This document shows, piece after piece, positions 1 through 4,953 of a stretch of DNA of 5,342 bases (position 1 is its first letter; each line of letters begins with the position of its first letter). The position numbers and the translations under genes are program-made. This DNA is from Gammaproteobacteria bacterium (lineage in GTDB: Bacteria > Pseudomonadota > Gammaproteobacteria > Pseudomonadales > Azotimanducaceae). Below the pieces are notes generated by a model. That model was not told the origin of the DNA and did not search any database. It worked only from the letters and a program-made list of their open reading frames with translations. The stretch lies in assembly GCA_002708205.1 (NCBI GenBank), contig PAMR01000058.1, positions 1 through 5,342 on the forward strand, written 5' to 3'.

Positions 1-51
1 AGCAAGCATAATCTTATATTAGAAGACTGTTTACGATTTGGGTGAGAAGAA

Positions 52-1251
52 ATGGCAAAAGAGAAATTTGAACGTACCAAGCCACATATCAATGTGGGGA
101 CGATTGGTCACGTGGATCATGGTAAAACAACGCTGACGGCGGCGTTAACGCGTGTGAGTGCCGAGTCTCTAGGGTCGGGAGAGGTCAAGGCGTTTGATCA
201 GATAGATAACGCGCCGGAGGAACGGGAACGTGGCATTACCATAGCTACATCGCACGTAGAATATGAGAGTGAATCGCGTCATTACGCGCATGTGGATTGT
301 CCGGGCCATGCGGATTATGTAAAGAATATGATTACGGGCGCAGCACAGATGGATGGTGCAATTCTAGTGGTGTCGGCTGTTGATGGTCCTATGCCTCAGA
401 CACGAGAGCATATTCTTCTTGCTCGCCAGGTAGGAGTCCCGCGTATTGTTGTATACATCAATAAGGCGGATATGTTGGACGAATCCGAACGGGAAGAGTT
501 TGTTGAACTGGTGACGATGGATGTTCAAGAGCTTCTGGAACAGTATGAGTTTCCTTCGGATACTCCAATTATTGTGGGTAGTGCTTTAAAGGCGTTAGAG
601 GGTGATCAGGGGGATTTGGGTGCTGAATCTGTGAAGCAGTTGGTGTCGGCACTGGATGAATATATTCCGGAACCGGAGCGTCCTGTGGATGCTCCCTTTT
701 TGATGCCCATAGAGGATGTATTTTCGATTTCAGGTCGAGGAACGGTGGTTACCGGTCGTGTGGACCGAGGTATAATCAATGTGGGTGACGAGATCGAAAT
801 TATTGGGATTAAGGAGACGCAGACGACGACGTGTACGGGTGTGGAAATGTTCCGTAAGTTGTTGGATGAAGGTCGTGCCGGGGAAAATGTAGGGGTTTTA
901 TTGCGGGGTACGAAGCGCGAAGAAGTAGAGCGGGGTCAGGTTTTAGCGGTTCCGGGATCTATAACGCCGCATACAGAATTTGCGGCACAGGTGTATGTTT
1001 TAAGTAAGGATGAGGGCGGTCGACACACGCCCTTTTTTAAAGGATACCGCCCGCAGTTTTACTTTAGAACAACTGATGTGACAGGAACGGTTGAACTTCC
1101 TGAGAACGTTGAGATGGTGATGCCCGGAGACAATATTGATATGCAAGTCAATTTGATCAGTCCAATTGCAATGGATGAGGGTTTGCGCTTCGCGATACGT
1201 GAAGGCGGTCGCACGGTTGGGGCGGGCGTGGTAACTAAGATTAGTAAGTAA
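52..1251 (+). CDS. tuf: Elongation factor Tu (EF-Tu), complete
   Basis: EF-Tu is the cytoplasmic GTPase that carries aminoacyl-tRNA to the ribosomal A site. The 399 residues match the usual family length (about 394-400). The G domain shows all GTP-binding motifs: GHVDHGKT (19-26), RGITI (60-64, switch I Thr63), DCPGH (82-86, catalytic His86), NKAD (137-140) and GSALKALEG (176-184). Domain 2 (about 212-305, with SISGRGTVVTGRV) and domain 3 (to the C-terminus, with GGRHTPFFKGYRPQFYFRT) are intact. NKAD replaces the NKCD of E. coli; I recall the same in Pseudomonas. The ATG is preceded by GGTGAG at 41-46, 5 nt away, and the N-terminus MAKEKFERTKPH is typical. No tRNA is visible in the 51 nt upstream. 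A second tuf copy near fusA is common in this group but would lie outside the window. Confidence 0.98.
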   Translation: MAKEKFERTKPHINVGTIGHVDHGKTTLTAALTRVSAESLGSGEVKAFDQIDNAPEERERGITIATSHVEYESESRHYAHVDCPGHADYVKNMITGAAQMDGAILVVSAVDGPMPQTREHILLARQVGVPRIVVYINKADMLDESEREEFVELVTMDVQELLEQYEFPSDTPIIVGSALKALEGDQGDLGAESVKQLVSALDEYIPEPERPVDAPFLMPIEDVFSISGRGTVVTGRVDRGIINVGDEIEIIGIKETQTTTCTGVEMFRKLLDEGRAGENVGVLLRGTKREEVERGQVLAVPGSITPHTEFAAQVYVLSKDEGGRHTPFFKGYRPQFYFRTTDVTGTVELPENVEMVMPGDNIDMQVNLISPIAMDEGLRFAIREGGRTVGAGVVTKISK

Positions 1252-1324
1252 GATCATTTTCGAATTGCGCGGGTAACCAAACAAGACAAAGAAAGCCAAC
1301 GATTCTTTAGATATTTAGTTTGTT

Positions 1325-1400
1325 AGGCCAGTAGCTCAATTGGTAGAGCAGCGGTCTCCAAAACCGCAGGTTGGGGGTTCGATTCCCTCCTGGCCTGCCA
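1325..1400 (+). tRNA. tRNA-Trp (anticodon CCA)
   Basis: A complete 76-nt cloverleaf can be drawn. The 7-bp acceptor stem (1325-1331 with 1390-1396) is perfectly paired. The D arm GCTC/GAGC has an 8-nt loop. The anticodon stem GCGGT/ACCGC (1351-1355 with 1363-1367) encloses the 7-nt loop CTCCAAA, giving anticodon CCA at 1358-1360, which reads UGG. The variable loop is 5 nt, and the T arm (1373-1389) has a TTCGATT loop and one G-U pair. The discriminator G at 1397 and the first pair A1-U72 are the usual bacterial tRNA-Trp identity features, and the 3' CCA is encoded (1398-1400). It lies 73 nt after tuf and 89 nt before secE on the same strand with no clear terminator on either side, so co-transcription followed by RNase processing is likely (inference). 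Confidence 0.97.
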
Positions 1401-1475
1401 GATAGACGATATGAAGAAACTTGTTGGGTAGAGGGTGTTGATTCACAATTTTTGTTCTAAGATTCTAGGAAGGCC

Positions 1476-1481
1476 TAAGGA
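1476..1481 (+). promoter_or_regulatory. secE ribosome binding site (sets a TTG start)
   Basis: TAAGGA lies 8 nt before the TTG at 1490. An in-frame TAG at 1466-1468 closes the frame upstream, and none of the seven codons between it and 1490 is a start codon, so TTG is the first possible start. TAGG (1466-1469) can pair with CCTA (1474-1477) around an AAGG loop, partly covering the site; this helix is weak. Confidence 0.75.
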
Positions 1482-1489
1482 AATACGAA

Positions 1490-1870
1490 TTGGTAGCGAA
1501 AACTGAAATAGCTGACGTTAAAACCAATAAAGCCATTGAGTGGTTAAAGTGGTTAATAGTCACAGCCATCTTGGTAACCGGGATCTTTTGCAATTGGTAT
1601 TACCAAGAGATATGGGTGCTTTGGCGTGCTCTTGCGCTAGTTGGAGCCGGAGTGTTGATTTTTTTTATTGCTCTAACAACCGAGCAGGGTCATGCATTGT
1701 GGGATCTTGCGCGAGAAGCGAGATTAGAAATACGTCGTGTTGTATGGCCAACACGTCAAGAGACCACCCAAACTACGTTGATTGTTTTAGGATTGATACT
1801 GCTGGCTTCATTATTACTCTGGATTTTGGATTCAGCATTATCTTGGTTAGTGAAGTCGATCATTGGATAA
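1490..1870 (+). CDS. secE: Preprotein translocase subunit SecE
   Basis: SecE is the clamp-like inner-membrane subunit that stabilises SecY in the SecYEG protein-export channel. The 126-residue product has the three membrane segments of the gammaproteobacterial form (E. coli SecE is 127 residues): about 20-38, 43-63 and 95-118. Between the second and third lies the conserved cytoplasmic amphipathic helix (about 68-82), followed by the family signature around VVWPT (84-88) and the start of TM3, the essential part of the protein. The start codon is TTG, supported by TAAGGA 8 nt upstream and by an in-frame stop just above. nusG follows after only 4 nt, the near-universal secE-nusG pairing. An overlapping frame at 1540-1971 is a shadow. 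Confidence 0.95.
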   Translation: MVAKTEIADVKTNKAIEWLKWLIVTAILVTGIFCNWYYQEIWVLWRALALVGAGVLIFFIALTTEQGHALWDLAREARLEIRRVVWPTRQETTQTTLIVLGLILLASLLLWILDSALSWLVKSIIG

Positions 1871-1874
1871 CGAA

Positions 1875-2411
1875 ATGTCGCAAAAGCCTTGGTACGTGGT
1901 ACACGCATATTCCGGTTATGAGAAGAACGTCGCGCGTGCGTTACGAGAGCGTATTGAGTTGTCGGGTCTAAGTGATTATTTTGAGGAGGTTCTTGTTCCT
2001 ACCGAAGAGGTTGTTGAGATGCGTGCTGGACAAAAGCGAAGGAGTGAACGGAAGTTTTTCCCCGGATATGTGCTTGTTCAAATGGAGCTAAATGATGACA
2101 CTTGGCATTTGGTTAAAGAAACTCCTCGTGTAATGGGTTTTATTGGGGGCAAGGCCGATGCTCCAGCACCTTTGAGCAGCGGAGAAGCGACAGCAATTTT
2201 GGATCGAGTTCGAGCCGGTTCTGACAAGGCAATGCCTAAGACAGTTTTCGAACCAGGTGAACTTGTGCGAGTTATTGATGGACCGTTCAACGATTTTAAT
2301 GGCGTTGTCGAGGACGTAAATTATGAGAAAAGTCGCTTACAAGTAGCAGTAACTATTTTTGGTAGGTCTACACCAGTGGAGCTAGATTTTTCTCAAGTTG
2401 AGAAGGGTTAA
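1875..2411 (+). CDS. nusG: Transcription termination/antitermination factor NusG
   Basis: NusG binds the clamp of elongating RNA polymerase. In the enteric model it reduces pausing, assists Rho and links polymerase to ribosomal protein S10. From the ATG at 1875 the product is 178 residues (E. coli 181). The NGN domain covers about 4-100, with WYVVHAYSGYEK near the start, VPTEEVVEMR, the SERKFFPGYVLVQM core and PRVMGFIGG. The KOW domain covers about 125-178, from FEPGELVRVIDGPF to the end VELDFSQVEKG. The frame extends upstream to a TTG at 1863 that overlaps secE, but the ATG gives the standard N-terminus (MSQKPWYVV), so it was preferred. There is no good Shine-Dalgarno site, only a weak GGAT at 1865-1868. 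With the secE stop 4 nt away, translation is probably coupled to secE. Confidence 0.97.
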   Translation: MSQKPWYVVHAYSGYEKNVARALRERIELSGLSDYFEEVLVPTEEVVEMRAGQKRRSERKFFPGYVLVQMELNDDTWHLVKETPRVMGFIGGKADAPAPLSSGEATAILDRVRAGSDKAMPKTVFEPGELVRVIDGPFNDFNGVVEDVNYEKSRLQVAVTIFGRSTPVELDFSQVEKG

Positions 2412-2420
2412 TTTTAAATT

Positions 2421-2487
2421 ACGGGGAGTGCCTCGCCATCCATAATGTGCATGGAAGTCGACACGCTGGTACCCGGGGAGATTGTGA
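2421..2487 (+). promoter_or_regulatory. Probable L1-binding autoregulatory leader of the rplK-rplA mRNA
   Basis: In many bacteria L1 represses its own operon by binding an mRNA mimic of its 23S rRNA site just before rplK. Here CGGG (2422-2425) pairs with CCCG (2472-2475). It is followed by unpaired GAG (2426-2428), then TGCC (2429-2432) pairing with GGTA (2468-2471, one G-U). This resembles the L1-site pattern I remember, a GGGAG strand facing UACC. A distal hairpin TCCAT (2439-2443) with ATGGA (2451-2455) caps it. GCCA (2435-2438) with TGGT (2467-2470) is a competing middle helix. The closing helix touches the rplK ribosome binding site GGGGAG (2475-2480), which is 7 nt before the ATG, so bound L1 could block initiation. 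The position and fold are seen; the L1 role is inferred. Confidence 0.55.
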
Positions 2488-2922
2488 ATGGCTAAGAAAA
2501 TCGAAGCATACATAAAGCTGCAGGTGCCTGCAGGTCAAGCTAATCCAAGTCCACCTGTTGGCCCTGCTTTGGGGCAACACGGTGTCAACATAATGGATTT
2601 TTGCAAAGCTTTTAACGCTCAGACCCAAAGCATGGAAGCCGGCATGCCTATTCCAGTGGTGATTTCTGTCTATTCAGATCGTAGTTTTACTTTCATCACT
2701 AAGACGCCACCTGCATCGGTTTTGCTTCGCAAGGCCGCACGAGTTGATAAAGGTAGTGGTACCCCCCATGTGGACAAAGTTGGTAAAGTAAATCGATCGC
2801 AACTCGAAGAGATCGCTTCCTTGAAGATGCCGGATCTTACCGCGGCGGATATGGATGCGGCAGTGCGTACGATCGCTGGTAGTGCACGAAGCGCCGGCAT
2901 TGAAGTGGAGGGTGTATCGTGA
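2488..2922 (+). CDS. rplK: 50S ribosomal protein L11 (uL11)
   Basis: L11 binds the GTPase-associated region of 23S rRNA at the base of the L10-L12 stalk. It contributes to factor-dependent GTP hydrolysis and to sensing of uncharged tRNA by RelA. The 144 residues (E. coli 142) show the N-terminal domain with the proline-rich segment PSPPVGPALGQ (20-30) and GVNIMDFCKAFN, the hinge at the double proline (74-75), and the C-terminal rRNA-binding domain (about 76-142) with DKVGKVNRSQLEEIA. The ATG has a strong GGGGAG site 7 nt upstream. The stop TGA shares four bases (GTGA) with the rplA start, so the two genes are translationally coupled. The C-terminus ends in an extra GVS relative to E. coli, which is minor. 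Confidence 0.97.
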   Translation: MAKKIEAYIKLQVPAGQANPSPPVGPALGQHGVNIMDFCKAFNAQTQSMEAGMPIPVVISVYSDRSFTFITKTPPASVLLRKAARVDKGSGTPHVDKVGKVNRSQLEEIASLKMPDLTAADMDAAVRTIAGSARSAGIEVEGVS

Positions 2923-3614
2923 AGACAGGTACTCGACGGGCTCGTCTTATTTCTGAAAAGGTAGAAGTAGGCAAATATTATGATGTTGCTGATGCCGTCG
3001 TCGTTTTAAACGAGATATCTAAAACTAAATTTAAGGAATCTATAGATGTATCCGTTAATCTCGGTATTGATCCAAAGCAGTCTGACCAGGTAGTTCGTGG
3101 TGCGACCACATTGCCCCACGGGTCGGGTCGTTCCACAAGAGTAGCGGTTTTTGCTGAAGGAGATAACGCGGATAAAGCACTGGCTGCTGGAGCGGATATA
3201 GTAGGTTTGGATGATCTTGCAGAAAAGGTCAAAAACGGTGATATTGATTTTGATGTCGTGATAGCCACTCCCGAATCGATGCGTGTGGTTGGGCAATTAG
3301 GAAGGGTCTTAGGTCCCCGTGGTCTGATGCCAAATCCTAAAACCGGTACCGTGACAGCAGATGTAGAAACAGCGGTGAATAATGCCAAAGCTGGTCAGGT
3401 ACAGTTTCGAGCTGATCGAGGCGGTATTGTCCACGGAAGCGTTGGAAAAGTTGGTTTTGAGCCGTCGCAAATCAAACAAAATATCGAAGCATTGATCAAT
3501 GATCTTAAAAAGGCGAAGCCAGCTTCGGCGAAGGGTATCTACTTACAGAAAATTACTTTGTCTTCAACTATGGGCCCTGGATTGCTCATTGATGAGACTT
3601 CTTTGGAGATTTAA
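2919..3614 (+). CDS. rplA: 50S ribosomal protein L1 (uL1)
   Basis: L1 forms the mobile stalk at the E site, helps move deacylated tRNA out, and in many bacteria is the translational repressor of rplK-rplA. The 231-residue product (E. coli 234) carries the conserved blocks VNLGIDPKQSDQVVRGATT (46-64) and LPHGSGR (65-71), the L1 signature LGPRGLMPNPKTGTV (131-145) and the C-terminal KGIYLQKITLSSTMGPG. The start is GTG, overlapping the rplK stop by 4 nt. It is supported by GGAGG at 2907-2911 inside rplK with a 7-nt gap. The N-terminus MKTGTRRARL is slightly different from the E. coli MAKLTKRMR but aligns in length. A 233-nt untranslated region follows before rplJ. Confidence 0.97.
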   Translation: MKTGTRRARLISEKVEVGKYYDVADAVVVLNEISKTKFKESIDVSVNLGIDPKQSDQVVRGATTLPHGSGRSTRVAVFAEGDNADKALAAGADIVGLDDLAEKVKNGDIDFDVVIATPESMRVVGQLGRVLGPRGLMPNPKTGTVTADVETAVNNAKAGQVQFRADRGGIVHGSVGKVGFEPSQIKQNIEALINDLKKAKPASAKGIYLQKITLSSTMGPGLLIDETSLEI

Positions 3615-3847
3615 CAACATTAAACGGTTAAAGGAGTACTAGGGATAGTGCACTTAATCTCGCGGAAACGCGGGGTATCTGAGACCACCGGTAATTGCCA
3701 ATAAAATTAAGTCTCTACGGGGCTTGGTTTTCTTGAGGTGATTTTAATCACGATAGAAAGTGGCCAGTGTAGATGGTAGATCCTGAACTTTTGTTTTGGG
3801 CTTTGCCGTCAAGCCAATCTAGGTTGGCTAACGATAGGAGAGCCAGT
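3615..3847 (+). promoter_or_regulatory. L10 leader: autoregulatory 5' region of rplJ-rplL
   Basis: The rplA-rplJ spacer is the place where the L10-(L12) complex binds mRNA to repress rplJ-rplL. Two adjacent domains can be drawn. Domain 1 is ACTTAAT (3652-3658) with ATTAAGT (3706-3712), enclosing a GAAA-capped hairpin (3659-3674). Domain 2 (3714-3773) is an irregular hairpin of 21 pairs: 3714-3719/3768-3773, 3724-3727/3764-3767, 3728-3733/3755-3760 and 3738-3742/3747-3751. It has a 4-nt bulge (3720-3723), a 3-nt bulge (3761-3763) and an internal loop with GA on both strands, as a kink-turn could use. CCAGTGTAGATGGT (3764-3777) resembles the GTAGACGG region of the E. coli leader as I remember it. 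Further alternative hairpins lie at 3799-3829. The position is diagnostic; the fold is inferred by eye. Confidence 0.75.
3836..3840 (+). promoter_or_regulatory. rplJ ribosome binding site (decides the start)
   Basis: AGGAG with a 7-nt gap selects the ATG at 3848 over the in-frame ATG at 3773, which lies inside the leader hairpin and has no comparable site. A 6-bp hairpin, AGCCAA/TTGGCT (3812-3817 with 3824-3829), ends 6 nt upstream of it. Confidence 0.85.
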
Positions 3848-4375
3848 ATGGCTTTAAAGCTTGATCAAAAAGAAACGATTGTTGAAGAAGTAAACGAGGT
3901 CGCCGGGTCGGCGTTATCTGCTGTGTTAGCGGATTATCGAGGCTTAACGGTTCAAGAGATGACGGAACTACGTGCGAAAGCGCGGGAGAGCAACGTTTAT
4001 CTGAAAGTGGTGCGAAACACGCTTGCAAGGAAAGCGGTGGATGGCACTAGTTTTGAGTGCCTGAAGGAAGCATTAGTTGGTCCGACGATACTAGCGTTTT
4101 CTCAGGATGAGCCGGGCTCTGCAGCCCGCTTGTTGCGAGACTACGTTAAGGAGTTTGAGCAGCTAGAAGTAAAAGCACTTTCTATAGGTGGGAATCTTCT
4201 ATCTGCGGATGAGCTAGAGAAAGTTGCTAAGTTGCCGACCAAGGATGAGGCGATAGCTACCTTAATGGCCGTGATGCAGGCTCCAATCGGGAAGTTGATT
4301 CGAACCTTTAATGAAGTACCAGGAAAGCTCGTGCGAACCCTGGCAGCGATCCGAGAACTAAAGGGATCACAATGA
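3848..4375 (+). CDS. rplJ: 50S ribosomal protein L10 (uL10)
   Basis: L10 anchors the L12 dimers of the factor-recruiting stalk onto 23S rRNA next to L11, and with L12 represses its own mRNA. From ATG 3848 the product is 175 residues and starts MALKLDQKETIVEEV, like E. coli L10 (165 residues). Conserved rRNA-binding N-domain elements include SALSAVLADYRGLTV (21-35) and YLKVVRNTLARKAV (51-64), then CLKEALVGPTILAFS. The C-terminal helix that binds L12 is 10 residues longer than in E. coli and carries a repeat with period 11: GKLIRTF (148-154) and GKLVRTL (159-165). The frame stays open upstream to 3773, but the family N-terminus and the AGGAG site fix the start at 3848. Confidence 0.96.
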   Translation: MALKLDQKETIVEEVNEVAGSALSAVLADYRGLTVQEMTELRAKARESNVYLKVVRNTLARKAVDGTSFECLKEALVGPTILAFSQDEPGSAARLLRDYVKEFEQLEVKALSIGGNLLSADELEKVAKLPTKDEAIATLMAVMQAPIGKLIRTFNEVPGKLVRTLAAIRELKGSQ

Positions 4376-4380
4376 TTGAT

Positions 4381-4417
4381 TCCTGTTTACTCTGAGACAA
4401 TGAAAACTAATCAGGAG
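4381..4417 (+). promoter_or_regulatory. rplL ribosome binding site and possible masking helix
   Basis: AGGAG at 4413-4417 sits 6 nt before the rplL ATG. TCCTG at 4381-4385, just after the rplJ stop (4373-4375), is complementary to CAGGA at 4412-4416, and an outer T-G pair (4380-4417) may extend it to 6 bp. A ribosome terminating on rplJ would cover the 5' arm and free the site. The pairing is seen; its use in coupling is inferred. Confidence 0.4.
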
Positions 4418-4423
4418 ATATAA

Positions 4424-4807
4424 ATGGCAATGTCAAAAGAAGAGATTATTGAGGCCATCGCAGATATGAGCGTGATGGATGTAGTAGAGCTAGTTGAAGC
4501 AATGGAGGAAAAGTTCGGCGTTTCTGCGGCGGCTGTTGCTGCGGCACCGGTAGCTGCAGGGCCCAGTGATGGGGCTGATGGCGCGGCCGAAGAACAAACT
4601 GAATTTGACGTTTCATTGACTGATTCTGGTGAGAAGAAAGTGAATGTTATTAAAGCCGTCCGGGCGGTGACTGGATTAGGTTTGAAAGAAGCCAAGGGCT
4701 TGGTGGATGGTGCCCCTTCCGCAATAAAAGAAGGTGTTGGTAAAGATGAGGCGGAAGATATCAAGAAGCAGTTGGAGGAAGCAGGCGCAACGGTAGAGGT
4801 TAAGTAG
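4424..4807 (+). CDS. rplL: 50S ribosomal protein L7/L12 (bL12)
   Basis: L12 is the multicopy, dimeric stalk protein that recruits IF2, EF-Tu, EF-G and release factors and stimulates their GTPase activity. The 127 residues (E. coli 121) divide into the N-terminal dimerisation and L10-binding domain (about 1-34, with MSVMDVVELVEAMEEKFGVS), a flexible Ala/Gly hinge (about 35-58) and the globular C-terminal domain (about 59-127). The latter contains the factor-binding segment VIKAVRAVTGLGLKEAKGLV (75-94) and ends in GATVEVK. The hinge is about six residues longer than in E. coli, with a PSDGADGAAEE insert. Two ATGs occur in frame (4424 and 4430); the first has AGGAG at the better distance (6 nt). 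The gene follows rplJ after 48 nt, the usual pairing. Confidence 0.97.
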   Translation: MAMSKEEIIEAIADMSVMDVVELVEAMEEKFGVSAAAVAAAPVAAGPSDGADGAAEEQTEFDVSLTDSGEKKVNVIKAVRAVTGLGLKEAKGLVDGAPSAIKEGVGKDEAEDIKKQLEEAGATVEVK

Positions 4808-4953
4808 AATCTTTACCAGTAATAAAATATGTGAGCAAAAGTGCAGGCGTCAAAAGACGTCGAGCCCGGCTTGCGCGTGCGTGCAAAATAAATGAACCAT
4901 TGCTACCTGCTAGTACTATTTTGGCAGAGTGGTTTGCATAGATGGAGAGATTA
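4808..4953 (+). other. rplL-rpoB spacer with two small hairpins
   Basis: In E. coli this interval (about 320 nt as I recall) holds a partial attenuator and an RNase III site that set the ratio of r-proteins to polymerase. Here it is 146 nt. GGCGTC (4846-4851) pairs with GACGTC (4856-4861) around AAAA, and TTGCGC (4871-4876) pairs with GTGCAA (4881-4886, one G-U) around GTGC. The second is followed by AAATAAA rather than a U tract, so neither is a standard intrinsic terminator. A longer weak pairing joins AACCA (4895-4899) to TGGTT (4930-4934). An attenuating or processing role is possible but not shown. No promoter was found. Confidence 0.4.

Noticed and set aside
1..51. TATATT (15-20) upstream of tuf, considered as a -10 box
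   Set aside because: The matching -35 region would lie outside the window, so it cannot be assessed.
1000..1299. Minus-strand open frames such as 1000-1299, 2978-3388 and 4411-4764
   Set aside because: They lie opposite well-identified conserved genes, have no recognisable protein features and no supporting start signals; they are shadows.
1288..1308. AAAGAA/TTCTTT hairpin after tuf, considered as a terminator
   Set aside because: Six A-U-rich pairs around a 9-nt loop, without a GC stem or a clean U tract; too weak to terminate.
1421..1463. Promoter-like pairs before secE: TTGTTG (1421-1426) with CACAAT (1444-1449) at 17 nt, and TTGATT (1438-1443) with TAAGAT (1458-1463) at 14 nt
   Set aside because: The first has a weak -35 box and the second has too short a spacer. 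Neither is good enough to report as a promoter without start-site data.
1863..1874. TTG start for nusG overlapping the end of secE
   Set aside because: The ATG at 1875 gives the family N-terminus and length; the TTG would add MDNE with no supporting ribosome binding site.
2398..2420. TTGAGA and an AT-rich TTAAAT near the end of nusG, considered as the rplK promoter
   Set aside because: The boxes are only about 10 nt apart, and no other -35 box lies at the right distance from the AT-rich element.
3611..3649. TTAACA (3611-3616) and GATAGT (3644-3649), considered as the rplJ promoter
   Set aside because: The spacer between them is 27 nt and no acceptable -10 box lies 16-18 nt after TTAACA.
3773..3847. 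In-frame ATG at 3773 that would extend L10 by 25 residues
   Set aside because: The extension has no family match and lies in the leader hairpin, while ATG 3848 has AGGAG at 7 nt and gives the standard L10 N-terminus.
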